Both the position numbers and the translations under genes were made by a program. The notes under the pieces were generated by a model. That model did no database searches. It was given only the letters and a program-made list of their open reading frames with translations, and had not been told where the DNA came from. From Streptomyces sp. NRRL F-5135 (lineage in GTDB: Bacteria; Actinomycetota; Actinomycetes; Streptomycetales; Streptomycetaceae), in NCBI RefSeq assembly GCF_000719775.1, contig NZ_JOHR01000018.1, positions 1 through 64,000 of the forward strand: 64,000 bases of DNA, in the 5' to 3' direction. The first letter of the stretch is position 1. Each line of letters starts with the position of its first letter. Shown here piece after piece: positions 36,053-44,443 of the stretch.

Positions 36053-36820
36053 TCAGACGGCGGCCCAGGCGTCGTCGACCGGGAGGACAGCGCCGTTGAC
36101 GAAGGAGGCGGCGTCGGAGGCCAGGAAGACGATGGCGGCGGCCTGCTCCTCCGCCGTACCCATCCGGCCGATGTTGGCGCCGATGAACCGGCCCACGACG
36201 GCGGGGCCATGGGCGTCCTGGCCCGCGTCCACCTGGATGTTGGTCGCGGTGGGACCGGGAGCGATGGCGTTGGCGCGGATGCCCTGCCCCCGGTACATCA
36301 CGGCCAGGTTCTTCACCAGGCCCACGACGGCGTGCTTGGAAGCGGTGTAGGCGGCGCCCGCCGCGCTGCCGCGCAGGGCGGCCTCGGACGCGGTGAAGAC
36401 GATCGAGCCCCGCCCCGCGGCCTGCATGTGCGGCAGGACCGCGCGGGTGAGCAGGAACGGCGCCGTCAGATTGATCCGGATCACCCGCTCCCACTCGGCG
36501 TCGTCGGTCTCGCCGAGCGCGGACATCCGGTCCATGATCCCGGCGTTGTTGACCAGGACGTCCACGCCGCCGAAGGCGTCGACAGCCCGCTCGACGACCT
36601 CGGCCACGACCTGCTGGTCGCTCAGGTCCCCGACGACGGACAGAGCGACGCCCCCGGCGGCCTCGATCTCCTTGACCGCCTCCTCGGCGCCCGTCCGGTC
36701 GAGGTCCGCCACCAGGACCTTCGCACCTTCCTGCGCGAACTTCAGGGCGGTGGCCCTGCCTATGCCCGATGCCGCGCCGGTGACGACGACGCCCCGGCCC
36801 TCAAGACCCGTGCTGTTCAT
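36053..36820 (-). CDS. Short-chain dehydrogenase/reductase
   Basis: The 255-residue classical SDR has the cofactor motif TGAASGIG (residues about 13-20), Asp in LVADLD suggesting NAD(H) preference, NNAG, and the catalytic Ser (FTASEAAL), Tyr and Lys (YTASK, about 155-159). ATG at 36820 after GGAGCGTC. It is the third gene of the minus-strand run BVMO, beta-propeller, SDR. Interconversion of an alcohol and the ketone used by the BVMO is a reasonable inference. Confidence 0.93.
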   Translation of the reverse strand: MNSTGLEGRGVVVTGAASGIGRATALKFAQEGAKVLVADLDRTGAEEAVKEIEAAGGVALSVVGDLSDQQVVAEVVERAVDAFGGVDVLVNNAGIMDRMSALGETDDAEWERVIRINLTAPFLLTRAVLPHMQAAGRGSIVFTASEAALRGSAAGAAYTASKHAVVGLVKNLAVMYRGQGIRANAIAPGPTATNIQVDAGQDAHGPAVVGRFIGANIGRMGTAEEQAAAIVFLASDAASFVNGAVLPVDDAWAAV

Positions 36821-36940
36821 GTGACGCTCCTTCTGCCTGGGGTGTACGTCGGTCATCCGTGCCGGAGCGCGGATGACCGGGATGCCCGGGATGTCCGGGC
36901 TGTCGCTCGAGCTGTCGGAGGGCGGTGGGGCCGACCCCGC

Positions 36941-38605
36941 TCACGCCTCCACCTGCCAGACGCTGCCCTCGCCGTTGCCGGAGACGAGCAGGGAACCGTC
37001 CGGGGCGAGCGCGAGTCCGGCGAACGGGAGGGGCGGGTCGGGGACGACGAGGACCGAACCGGTCCCGGCACGCCCGGTCCCGGCACGCCCGTCCCCAGCA
37101 CTCCGGAGCCCTGGTGGCGGACCGACCGGCAGGCCCTCGACGACGATCCGGCTCTCCCCCGTGGTCAGCGAGATCGCCCGCAGCCGCCGGTGCCCGACCT
37201 CCACCGTGCACAGTTCGCCGCCACGGACGACCAGGCCCTGCGGGGCGTCCAGCCCCTCGGCCACGACGACCGCCTCGCCGCCGTCGAGCCGCAGCACCAC
37301 GCCGAGCCGGTCGTCGCTCACGTAGCAGCGCCCCTCGGTGTCGAAGGCCACGTCCACTGGATGGCCGAGCCCGTCGGCGAGCACGGTGACGGTGTCGCTC
37401 CCGTCGATGGCCACGACCCGGCCCGCGCCCGCCTCGGCGACGACGAGCGAGCCGTCCGGCCCCACCGTGATGCCCATGGGCTGTTCCAGCCCCGACGACC
37501 GTTCCCGCGTGGTCCCCCGGTCGGGGTCGTAGGTGTGGACGTCGCCGTACTGCGACGTGACGTGCACGAGTCCGTCCGCGTGGGCGACGCCGTGTGCGAA
37601 GGGCCGCAGGTCGCGCGAGGTGATGCCGCCCTCGTCGCTCGCCGCGGAGACGGTGACCGGCTCGCCCTCGTCGGTCGGCGCCGGGCTCGCCAGCCGGTAG
37701 TGGTCGGCCGCGTACACCGTGCCGCCGAGGTCGACCGTCAGGCCGAAGGGCCCGTCGAGGCCGCGGGGCACGATCTCGCGGGTGCGGCCGTCGGCGTGCA
37801 GCTCGGTGATGCCGCCGCTGGCGTAGCTGGAGACGAACATGCGGTTCTCCGCGTCGAACGCCGCGTTGTCCAGCCCCACCAGACCGCTGGTGACCAGCGT
37901 CCGGGAGCCGGTGCCGTGCAGGTCGATACGGGTCACGATGCCTTCGACGCCCCGTGACAGGACGTGCAGGACACCGCCCTGGTCGAAGCGGACCGCGACC
38001 GGTTCGTGCACGTCCTCGGCGACCACCTCGGGCACTCCGCCGTCCGGGGGGATCCGCCAGACCTGGCCGGTCATCATGTGCGGGTAGTACAGGTGGCCGT
38101 CCGGGCCGAGTTGCATCGCGTTGCCGAGCGCGAGCCCTTCGGTGAGCACCTTCGGGTCGCCGCCGTCGGGGAAGAGTTCCATGAGCCGGCCGCCCGGCCG
38201 CATCTCGTTGATGAACAGCCGGTCGCCGACGCAGGTGATCCCGTTGGGCATGATCACCTGGTCCGAGACGAGGCTGTAGTCGCCCCGCGGCGTACGGCGC
38301 CACACCCGGCCGGGGGCCAGGTCCGCGATGTACATCGAGCCGTCCGCGCCGAAGGCGAGGTCGTCCGGCGACGCGACCGGGCCGTCCATGGGCACGATCA
38401 CCTCGACGTCCCCCGTGGCGGGGTCGACCGCGCTGATCCGCCCGGCGAGGAACTCCGCGACGTAGAGCCGGCGGTCGGGGCCGAACGCGACTCCGTTCGA
38501 ACCCCACAGCCGGTTGGGCGGGTTGAGCCGCCTGGCCTTCCCGGGGGTGGTGGTCACGGGCCGGCCCCCGGCCGCGTCGAACCGGCTGGGGTACGTGGCG
38601 TTCAC
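36941..38605 (-). CDS. Double SMP-30/NHL-type beta-propeller protein
   Basis: The 554-residue protein consists of two tandem SMP-30/gluconolactonase-like repeats regions (about residues 15-290 and 290-554). Each has blades of the form GVAFGPDRRLYVAE, NGITCVGDRLFINE, GITVGPDGSLVVAEAG and VDVAFDTEGRCYVSDDR. No signal peptide is seen. The start is GTG at 38605, overlapping the BVMO stop by four bases, so the two proteins are made together. Baeyer-Villiger oxidation of cyclic ketones gives lactones and the SMP-30 family includes lactonases; a lactonase role is an inference. The Arg/Gly stretch near residue 510 (GRAGTGRAGTG) comes from a DNA repeat. Confidence 0.75.
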   Translation of the reverse strand: MNATYPSRFDAAGGRPVTTTPGKARRLNPPNRLWGSNGVAFGPDRRLYVAEFLAGRISAVDPATGDVEVIVPMDGPVASPDDLAFGADGSMYIADLAPGRVWRRTPRGDYSLVSDQVIMPNGITCVGDRLFINEMRPGGRLMELFPDGGDPKVLTEGLALGNAMQLGPDGHLYYPHMMTGQVWRIPPDGGVPEVVAEDVHEPVAVRFDQGGVLHVLSRGVEGIVTRIDLHGTGSRTLVTSGLVGLDNAAFDAENRMFVSSYASGGITELHADGRTREIVPRGLDGPFGLTVDLGGTVYAADHYRLASPAPTDEGEPVTVSAASDEGGITSRDLRPFAHGVAHADGLVHVTSQYGDVHTYDPDRGTTRERSSGLEQPMGITVGPDGSLVVAEAGAGRVVAIDGSDTVTVLADGLGHPVDVAFDTEGRCYVSDDRLGVVLRLDGGEAVVVAEGLDAPQGLVVRGGELCTVEVGHRRLRAISLTTGESRIVVEGLPVGPPPGLRSAGDGRAGTGRAGTGSVLVVPDPPLPFAGLALAPDGSLLVSGNGEGSVWQVEA

Positions 38606-40620
38606 GCGTCCTCCCCCTCCTTCGCCTTCGCCGCGACGGCGGTCCCGGGCGCCCCAGCCGTCCCGGACGACCCGGCCGCCGCGGACGCCTCCGCTGCCGC
38701 GGACGTCCCGGTCGTCTCGGACACCTCTGCTGCCGCGGACGTCCCGGCCGTCACCAGCACGTCGTTCATGCCGCCGTTCGCGCGCCAGTCCCTGAGCAGT
38801 TCATGGAAGACGACCGGCCCGTCGGCGTACCTCTCGTTGCTCTCCCGCGGCTTGCCCTCGTTGTTGTAGTAGCCGGGGGTGCACTCGGCGTGGAACGCGT
38901 ACAGATCGGGCGCGTTCTCCCGGAGCGCGGCCACCCAGTCCTCCTGGGACTCGGGGGTCGGTTCGACGTACCGGGCCCGGTGCTCCCGCGCCTCGGCGAC
39001 GACCTCGGCGACGTGGGTGGCCTGTTCGTCCAGGACGTGCACGAAGTTCACGGAGGCCGCGTTCTGGAGCGGGCCCAGCAGGAAGAGGTTGGGGAAGCCG
39101 TGGCTGTAGAAGCCGTGGAGCGTCTTCGGACCGTTCCGCCAGGAGCCCAGCAGGCTCTCGCCGCCCCGGCCGTACACCGGGAGCCCGCCGGACAGCACGC
39201 CCGAGACGCCCGTCTCGAAGCCGGTCGCGAAGATGACGCAGTCGACCTCGTACTCGGTGCCGCCGACCACGACGCCGTTCTCGGTCATGCGCTCGACACC
39301 GTGGGTGTCGGCCGTGTCGACCAGGGTGACGTTGGGACGGTTGAAGGTCTGGAGGTAGTGGTCGCTGAACGTGGGCCGCTTGCACATGTAGCGGTACCAG
39401 GGCTTGAGCTTCTCGGCCGTCTCCGGGTCCTCGACGACGCTCTCCACGCGCGCGCGGATCTCGTTCATCTTCTGGAAGTCGACGATCTCGTAGGCGCGTT
39501 CGCGTTCCTCGGCCGGGATGTGCTCGTACGCCTTCGTCGGGATCATCTTCTCCTGGAGCCGGGCACTGCTGGTCCAGCCGTCGTTCACCAGGTCCTCGTC
39601 CGTCCGCACGCCGGTGACGACCTTGAGGAAGTTCTCCATGCGGTGCCGCTGCCAGCCCGGCCGGAGCGACGCGGCCCACTCCGGGTCGGTGGGCCGGTTG
39701 TCCCGTACGTCGACGGAGGAGGGCGTGCGCTGGAACACGTACAGGTGCTGGGCGTCCCGGCCGAGGTGGGGCACGACCTGGATGGCGGTGGCGCCGGTGC
39801 CGACGAGGGCCACCCGCTTGTCGGCGAGCCCCGTCAGGCCGCCGTCCGCGTCACCGCCGGTGTAGGCGTAGTCCCAGCGGCTGGTGTGGAACGTGTGCCC
39901 CTTGAAGGTCTCGATCCCCGGGATGCCGGGGAGCTTGACCTGGCTGAGCGTTCCGGTGGAGACGACCACGTAGCGCGCCCGTATCCGGTCGCCCCGGTCG
40001 GTGGAGACGATCCACTCCGACGCGTCCTCGTCCCAGCGCAGTTCGGTCGCCGCGGTCTGGAAGCAGGCGTCGTCGTAGAGGCCGAAGTGCCGGCCGATCG
40101 CCCGCGCGTGCTGGCGGATCTCCTCGCCCGGCGCGTACCGCCACTTCGGGACGTAGCCCACTTCCTCCAGCAGCGGCATGTAGATGTACGACTCGATGTC
40201 GCAGTGGATGCCCGGGTAGCGGTTCCAGTACCAGGTGCCGCCGAAGTCCGCGCCCTTGTCGATCACGCGGATCGACGTCACGCCCGCCTGGCGCAGCCGG
40301 GCGCCCGCGAGCAGGCCGCCGAATCCGCCGCCGACGACCAGCGCCTCGACCCGGTCGTGCAGGGGCTCGCGGGTGAACTCGGGGTCGGCGTACGGGTCGT
40401 CGGCATAGTAGCCGAACTCGCCTCCCTCGCCCCGGTACTGAGCGTTGCCGTCGGGGCGGATCCGGCGGTCGCGCTCGGCGCGGTAGCGGGCCCGCAGGGC
40501 TTCGGGGTCGAAGCCGAGGTCCTGGGCGAGGTCCTGCGCGAGGTCCTGCGGATCGGTGGTGCTGGGGGTGGCGCCGGGGGTGGCGCTGGAGGGCTGGGGG
40601 GCGGACTGGGGGGCGGGCAT
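38602..40620 (-). CDS. Baeyer-Villiger monooxygenase (type I flavoprotein)
   Basis: The roughly 672-residue FAD/NADPH enzyme has the FAD Rossmann motif VVGGGFGGLLAG (about residue 95) and the GTWYWNRYPGIHCD block. It has the type I BVMO fingerprint FKGHTFHTSRWD (FxGxxxHxxxW) and the NADPH motif VGTGATA. An N-terminal extension of about 85 residues is shared with steroid/cyclopentadecanone-type BVMOs (SQEDWVAALRENAP later also fits). The last 60 residues are an Ala/Ser/Thr/Gly repeat tail. Starts GTG 40623 or ATG 40620. It heads an operon with the propeller protein and SDR. Confidence 0.93.
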   Translation of the reverse strand: MPAPQSAPQPSSATPGATPSTTDPQDLAQDLAQDLGFDPEALRARYRAERDRRIRPDGNAQYRGEGGEFGYYADDPYADPEFTREPLHDRVEALVVGGGFGGLLAGARLRQAGVTSIRVIDKGADFGGTWYWNRYPGIHCDIESYIYMPLLEEVGYVPKWRYAPGEEIRQHARAIGRHFGLYDDACFQTAATELRWDEDASEWIVSTDRGDRIRARYVVVSTGTLSQVKLPGIPGIETFKGHTFHTSRWDYAYTGGDADGGLTGLADKRVALVGTGATAIQVVPHLGRDAQHLYVFQRTPSSVDVRDNRPTDPEWAASLRPGWQRHRMENFLKVVTGVRTDEDLVNDGWTSSARLQEKMIPTKAYEHIPAEERERAYEIVDFQKMNEIRARVESVVEDPETAEKLKPWYRYMCKRPTFSDHYLQTFNRPNVTLVDTADTHGVERMTENGVVVGGTEYEVDCVIFATGFETGVSGVLSGGLPVYGRGGESLLGSWRNGPKTLHGFYSHGFPNLFLLGPLQNAASVNFVHVLDEQATHVAEVVAEAREHRARYVEPTPESQEDWVAALRENAPDLYAFHAECTPGYYNNEGKPRESNERYADGPVVFHELLRDWRANGGMNDVLVTAGTSAAAEVSETTGTSAAAEASAAAGSSGTAGAPGTAVAAKAKEGEDA

Positions 40621-41243
40621 CACGTGGGTCCTCTTCCTGACCGGTTCCCGTCCGGATCCCGCCGGACGGTCGCCTGGCTTTCTTGGGGGGCTGCCCGAGG
40701 GGCCGGGGTCGCCCCGGGCTCGTGCCGGGCTCGCGCCCGGGGCCGTTCCGGGGGCCTCCTCGGGGTCTTCGTGAGGTCTGCGTCAGGTCTTCGTAGGAAG
40801 GGGGCGTTCCCCGGGCGCCGGGCCCACTCTCCGACGGCGCGGCGGCGGCCTCGCGGCGAGCCCGCCCCGAGGCGACCCTTCCGGATTTAAAATCTATCAC
40901 TTAAAAAATTTACGGGCCAGCCCGTCCGGCGAGCCGCGCTGTCAACGAGGACGAGGGCGAAGACGAGGGCTGACGAGGACTTCTCGCCGGACGCGCACAC
41001 GCACCCGGAGGAGGCCCGAAGAAAGGCAGGAGGAAGCCCGGAGGAGGCCCGGAGGGACCTACCGCCCCGCCTCCTGGGTGCACTCGACGGCCGGCCGGCC
41101 CGCCCGCGGCGTCCGGGTCCCGCACGGGGCGGCTGCCGCGGGTGAGAATCCCGTGCCGCCCGTTGCCCACAACGCACGCTTCGACGCAAAAGAGACCTGC
41201 CGGACGACCCACGCCTCCCGCGCGAGCCGTCCTCCACGCACGG
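40621..41243 (-). promoter_or_regulatory. BVMO upstream region with an AT-rich patch
   Basis: 623 bases without a gene separate the BVMO operon from the upstream TetR gene. The segment 40885-40912 (TTTAAAATCTATCACTTAAA) is strikingly AT-rich for this genome and is the likely promoter/operator. The leader from there to the BVMO is about 260 bases. The rest (40915-41243) shows no conserved frame. Confidence 0.5.
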
Positions 41244-41867
41244 TCACTCGGCCGGCTTCGCCTCCGGCTCGGCGTCGGCCGGAGGCACCAGCAGCAGCGC
41301 GAAGGTCTCGGCGATCGCGGCGATGTCCACCGTGGGGTCGTGCATCCACTGCAGCTGGAGTCCGTCCAGCACCGCGATGAGCACCCTGGACAGATGGTCG
41401 GTGCGCGCGTCGGCCCGGATCCCGCCGACCCGCTGCTGCACCGCCGCGCCCTCCTCTGCCTCGGCCGCCAGGCGGCGGTAGCGCTCGGCGAAGTAGGCGT
41501 GCGCGGGGCTCTCCGGGTCGGTGGCCGCCGCCGAGAGCGTGACATACAGCTTGGCGACCCCGGGATGGTCGGTGGTGAGGCTCGCACTGGCCGCCATGGC
41601 CCTGACCAGGCTCTCGCCCTCCCCGGCCGCACTGGCCAGGGCCTTGCCCACGACGTCCCGCCGCTCCAGGACCGCGAGCAGCAGTTCGTCACGCGTGGGG
41701 AAGTAGTACGTCAGAGCCGGCTGCGTCACCCCGACCCGGGCCGCGATGTCCTGCAAGGACGCGCGCTCCCCGTGCTCGTCCACGGCCTCATAGGCAGCCT
41801 GGAGGATCTGCTCGCGCCGCTCCGCGCTCTTGCGGTACGGGCCCCGGGGCTTTCGCTGACTGCTCAC
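41244..41867 (-). CDS. TetR-family regulator upstream of the BVMO operon
   Basis: The 207-residue protein has a TetR helix-turn-helix (about residues 18-62: REQILQAAYEAVDEHGERAS, GVTQPALTYYFPTRDELLLA). The C-terminal ligand domain ends in an acidic Ala/Glu/Pro tail. The start is GTG at 41867 with a weak ribosome-binding site. It lies on the same strand and upstream of the BVMO operon, so it is the best candidate for its regulator; the AT-rich patch at 40885 could be its site. Confidence 0.88.
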   Translation of the reverse strand: MSSQRKPRGPYRKSAERREQILQAAYEAVDEHGERASLQDIAARVGVTQPALTYYFPTRDELLLAVLERRDVVGKALASAAGEGESLVRAMAASASLTTDHPGVAKLYVTLSAAATDPESPAHAYFAERYRRLAAEAEEGAAVQQRVGGIRADARTDHLSRVLIAVLDGLQLQWMHDPTVDIAAIAETFALLLVPPADAEPEAKPAE

Positions 41868-42028
41868 CCGTAAGACCGTACTTCACCTGGCCGAACGCGT
41901 CCCCGCGCGCGTACCGCCCCCGACCGCCTCCCCCGCCCCGTCCGCCGGACGCACGTCCCAAGTACCCGAGCGGTGACGAGCGTCCGACGGCCCGCGGGGC
42001 ACCGCACCACCCTCGTAGTGACTCACCG

Positions 42029-42442
42029 TCAGATCTTGACGACGGTGACGCGTCCGCCGCACAGAGCGGTGAGACCCTCGGGATCCGAGGTGAGGATCGT
42101 GACCGGCCCGGGGGCGGCGAGGGCGGTGGCTCCGAGCATGGCGTCGATGGCGCACTTGTGACCGTGCGTCCCTGTGTCGGCAAGGAGCGCGGCGGCGTGA
42201 CGGGCCACGGCCTCGGTGACCGGTTCGACGACGAGGCGGGAGAGCGTCCACTCCAGGGCCGGGCGGTTGATGCGCGGGTGGACCACTTCCACCAGAGTCG
42301 CCGCGGAGGTGATGACGCGCAGGTCGTCGGCGCGGGCCAGGGCAAGCCAGCCGGTGACCGTACGGTCGCGCAGCACGGCCTTGGCCAGCCCTTCACTGTC
42401 GAGGACGAGGGTGCCGCCGGGCATGGCGGTGGAGCGGGTCAC
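42029..42442 (-). CDS. PIN-domain toxin (VapC-like)
   Basis: The 137-residue protein has PIN-type acidic positions in LVLDSEGLAKAVL (first Asp), AATLVEVVHPR (Glu), CAIDAMLGATAL and ILTSDPEGL. Ribonuclease activity is inferred from the family. The start overlaps the antitoxin stop by four bases. All four acidic positions are present, so unlike the copy at 25285 it looks functional. Confidence 0.82.
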   Translation of the reverse strand: MTRSTAMPGGTLVLDSEGLAKAVLRDRTVTGWLALARADDLRVITSAATLVEVVHPRINRPALEWTLSRLVVEPVTEAVARHAAALLADTGTHGHKCAIDAMLGATALAAPGPVTILTSDPEGLTALCGGRVTVVKI

Positions 42443-42702
42443 GCGGCGTTCGCCCCGCCCGCCGCCCCCTCGCGCCGCGCCTGGTGGAGCTGGTCACGCA
42501 GGGCCTGGACTTCCTCGTCCGTGACGGGGCCGTGTTCCGCCTCGGCAACCTGGATGAGCTCGTTGAGGTTGTCCCGTTCGATCTGGCGGGCTACGGCGGC
42601 GGCAACGTAAGCGGACAGGCCGGAAGGGCCACCGCGGGCTTTGGCGGCTTCCGCGATGTCACGCGGCATGGTGATCGAGTACTTGCCGGTAGGCTCACTC
42701 AT
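42439..42702 (-). CDS. Ribbon-helix-helix-type antitoxin
   Basis: The 87-residue protein begins with KYSITMPRDIAEAAKA, the beta-strand/helix start of CopG-like DNA-binding domains, and GPSGLSAYVAAAVARQIERD. An acidic/amphipathic C terminus probably binds the toxin. ATG at 42702; the frame is open upstream without homology. It is paired with the PIN gene by a four-base overlap. Confidence 0.82.
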   Translation of the reverse strand: MSEPTGKYSITMPRDIAEAAKARGGPSGLSAYVAAAVARQIERDNLNELIQVAEAEHGPVTDEEVQALRDQLHQARREGAAGGANAA

Positions 42703-42759
42703 ACCCCTCATCCTACCCGCGATCCCCCCAGCTCGGTCGCGATAGGTCCTATGCGACCG

Positions 42760-42937
42760 GGTCAGGTCGGATGACGGCGGCAACGCCCCCTTGAACGACG
42801 CGCTGGAGGGTTCCCGCAACGGCCGCGACGAGCAGGCCGCGCGGAAGGCGTTCGAGGCCCGATGGAACACCCCGCACGGCATACGGACGGTGTTTGCCGC
42901 CGCCTTCGCCCTCACGGCCGTGTCCGTCGTCCGGTGA
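42760..42937 (+). pseudogene. C-terminal remnant of a DUF1772/anthrone-oxygenase-like membrane protein
   Basis: A plus-strand frame reads GGNAPLNDALEG, then RKAFEARWNTPHGIRTVFAA and a hydrophobic end before a stop. This matches by eye the last third of DUF1772 proteins (NVPLN, then a W-x-RT motif and last membrane helix). No start or upstream two-thirds is present. It lies between the toxin-antitoxin pair and tRNA-Arg and suggests deletion or replacement at this spot. Confidence 0.45.
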
Positions 42938-43007
42938 GCCGGCTCGCCTGTCGAGGCCGCGCCTGAAAGCGCGTCGGACGTGTGCCGCGAACAGCGAGGG
43001 ACAGCAA

Positions 43008-43046
43008 AAGAGAGCGGGAGTCAGTGATACTGACTCCCGCTCTCTT
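43008..43046 (-). terminator. Terminator of tRNA-Arg
   Basis: An 18-bp perfect stem (AAGAGAGCGGGAGTCAGT with ACTGACTCCCGCTCTCTT, loop of three) lies 52 bases past the tRNA 3' end. On the minus strand it is followed by a short T run (CTCTCTTTTGCTG), a classical intrinsic terminator. Confidence 0.9.
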
Positions 43047-43098
43047 GTATCGGCATCCACTCCAGCCCCATACGAACTTCCGTAGGTGCCCGAGCGAG

Positions 43099-43170
43099 TG
43101 CCCCCGGCAGGATTCGAACCTGCGCACACGGCTCCGGAGGCCGTTGCTCTATCCCCTGAGCTACGGGGGC
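43099..43170 (-). tRNA. tRNA-Arg (CCG)
   Basis: The cloverleaf reads GCCCCCG acceptor, D arm GCTC-AGGGGATA-GAGC, anticodon arm ACGGC-CTCCGGA-GCCGT with anticodon CCG, T arm GCAGG-TTCGAAT-CCTGC, and 3' acceptor CGGGGGC plus A. CCA is not encoded. CGG is a common codon in this genome. tRNA genes are frequent integration sites, and remnants lie just downstream, but no duplicated 3' end was found. Confidence 0.97.
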
Positions 43171-43439
43171 GTGTCGTCTGTTTTCCTCGGCGACGGGGAA
43201 AACCTTACCAGCTTCCACGGGGTACCCGTGAACAGGTATTTCAGAGGGGCCGGGTGGGCTGCGGGGGCGCCGGGACGGGGCTGGAGAAGGGCCGGCCGGG
43301 GGCGGCTCGGCGCCGGTCGGCGCCCCGGTTCTCGCCAGGGTTCTCGCCGGCCGAAGGGGGCGGCGCTCCGGTCCTCGCCGGCCCGGGGGCGACGTAACGG
43401 CCGTCGCGGCATACGGCCCCCCGCTCCGCCGTGTGCGCG

Positions 43440-44402
43440 CTACGCCGGTCTGCGCTTCCGGCCCGGGGATGCCGCCTTCTTCTCCGGCGCGGTCTTCTTC
43501 GCCCCGGTCGCCTTCTTCGCAGGCGTCTTCGCCGGGGCCGCCTTCTTCCGGGGCGTCGTCTTCTTCGCCTGCTGGGTACGGGACGACAGCCGCTTCACCT
43601 CCGCGGGCTCCGCCGGCTCCGTCGGTTCGCCGCGCGCGCCCTTCGCCTCGCGCACGCTGTTCTCCAGCGCCGCCATCAGGTCGATCACCTTCCCGCCCGC
43701 GGCCGGTTCCCGCTTCGGGGCCGGTTCGCCCTCCGTCTTCGCCGCGATCATCTCCTCGACGGCCTCCCGGTAGTCGTCGTGCAGCGAGTTCAGGTCGACC
43801 GAGCCGAGAGTGTCCATCAAGGCGTCCGCCAGGTCCAGTTCCGCCTCCCGCACGGTGACGTCGCCCTCCGGCGCCACGCCTTCCGGGGCGCGGATCTCGT
43901 CCGGCCACAGCAGGCCGTGCATGGCGATCACGTCGTCCACCACCCGCAGCATCCCCAGCCGCTCCCGACCCCGGAGCGCGAACTTGGCGATGGCCACCTG
44001 CTTGCTGCGCTTGAGCGCCTCGCGCAGCAGGACGTACGGCTTGGCGGCGGGGGCGCCGCCCGCGGCGAGGTAGTAGGCCGCATCCAACTGGAGCGGATCG
44101 ATCGTGTCCGCCGGCACGAACGCCACGATCTCGATCGTCCTCGCCGTCGGCAGCGGCAGCTCCGCCAGATCGTCCTCGGTGATCGGGATGATCGACCCGT
44201 CCGGGTACTCGTACCCCTTGCCGATGTCCGACGCCGGCACTTCCTGCTCGTCCAGTTCGCAGACCTTGCGGTAGCGGATGCGGCCGCCGTCGGCCATATG
44301 GATCTGACGGAAGGAGATCGAACGGTTCTGCGTGGCGTTCACCAGCTTGATCGGGATACTGACCAGCCCGAAGGAGATCGCGCCGTTCCATATGGATCGC
44401 AC
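43440..44402 (-). CDS. ku: Non-homologous end joining protein Ku
   Basis: Ku binds double-strand DNA ends as a homodimer and recruits ligase D. The 320-residue protein has the bacterial Ku core (SIWNGAISFGLVSIPIKLVN, residues 2-21; VCELDEQEVPASDIGKGYEY) and a C-terminal Lys/Ala/Pro-rich tail (KKAAPAKTPAKKATGAKK) known to bind DNA. The start is GTG at 44402. It is divergent from the LigD polymerase gene, 41 bases apart, so the two probably share a control region. Confidence 0.96.
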   Translation of the reverse strand: MRSIWNGAISFGLVSIPIKLVNATQNRSISFRQIHMADGGRIRYRKVCELDEQEVPASDIGKGYEYPDGSIIPITEDDLAELPLPTARTIEIVAFVPADTIDPLQLDAAYYLAAGGAPAAKPYVLLREALKRSKQVAIAKFALRGRERLGMLRVVDDVIAMHGLLWPDEIRAPEGVAPEGDVTVREAELDLADALMDTLGSVDLNSLHDDYREAVEEMIAAKTEGEPAPKREPAAGGKVIDLMAALENSVREAKGARGEPTEPAEPAEVKRLSSRTQQAKKTTPRKKAAPAKTPAKKATGAKKTAPEKKAASPGRKRRPA

Positions 44403-44443
44403 GTCCCATCCCTTTCATCCGCTTTCCGTGGGATTCTCATCGT

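Noticed and set aside
40904..41243. Possible gene between BVMO and TetR
   Set aside because: Open frames there lack start signals and any recognisable motif.
33684..41867. P450/BVMO region considered as a secondary-metabolite biosynthetic cluster
   Set aside because: No polyketide, peptide or terpene synthase is present; catabolic or tailoring roles fit better.
43008..43046. 18-bp perfect hairpin considered as an IS-end or small RNA
   Set aside because: Location and T run downstream of tRNA-Arg on the same strand are explained by a simple intrinsic terminator.
43099..43170. tRNA-Arg as an occupied attachment site
   Set aside because: No integrase, excisionase or repeated tRNA 3' end was found within the window.
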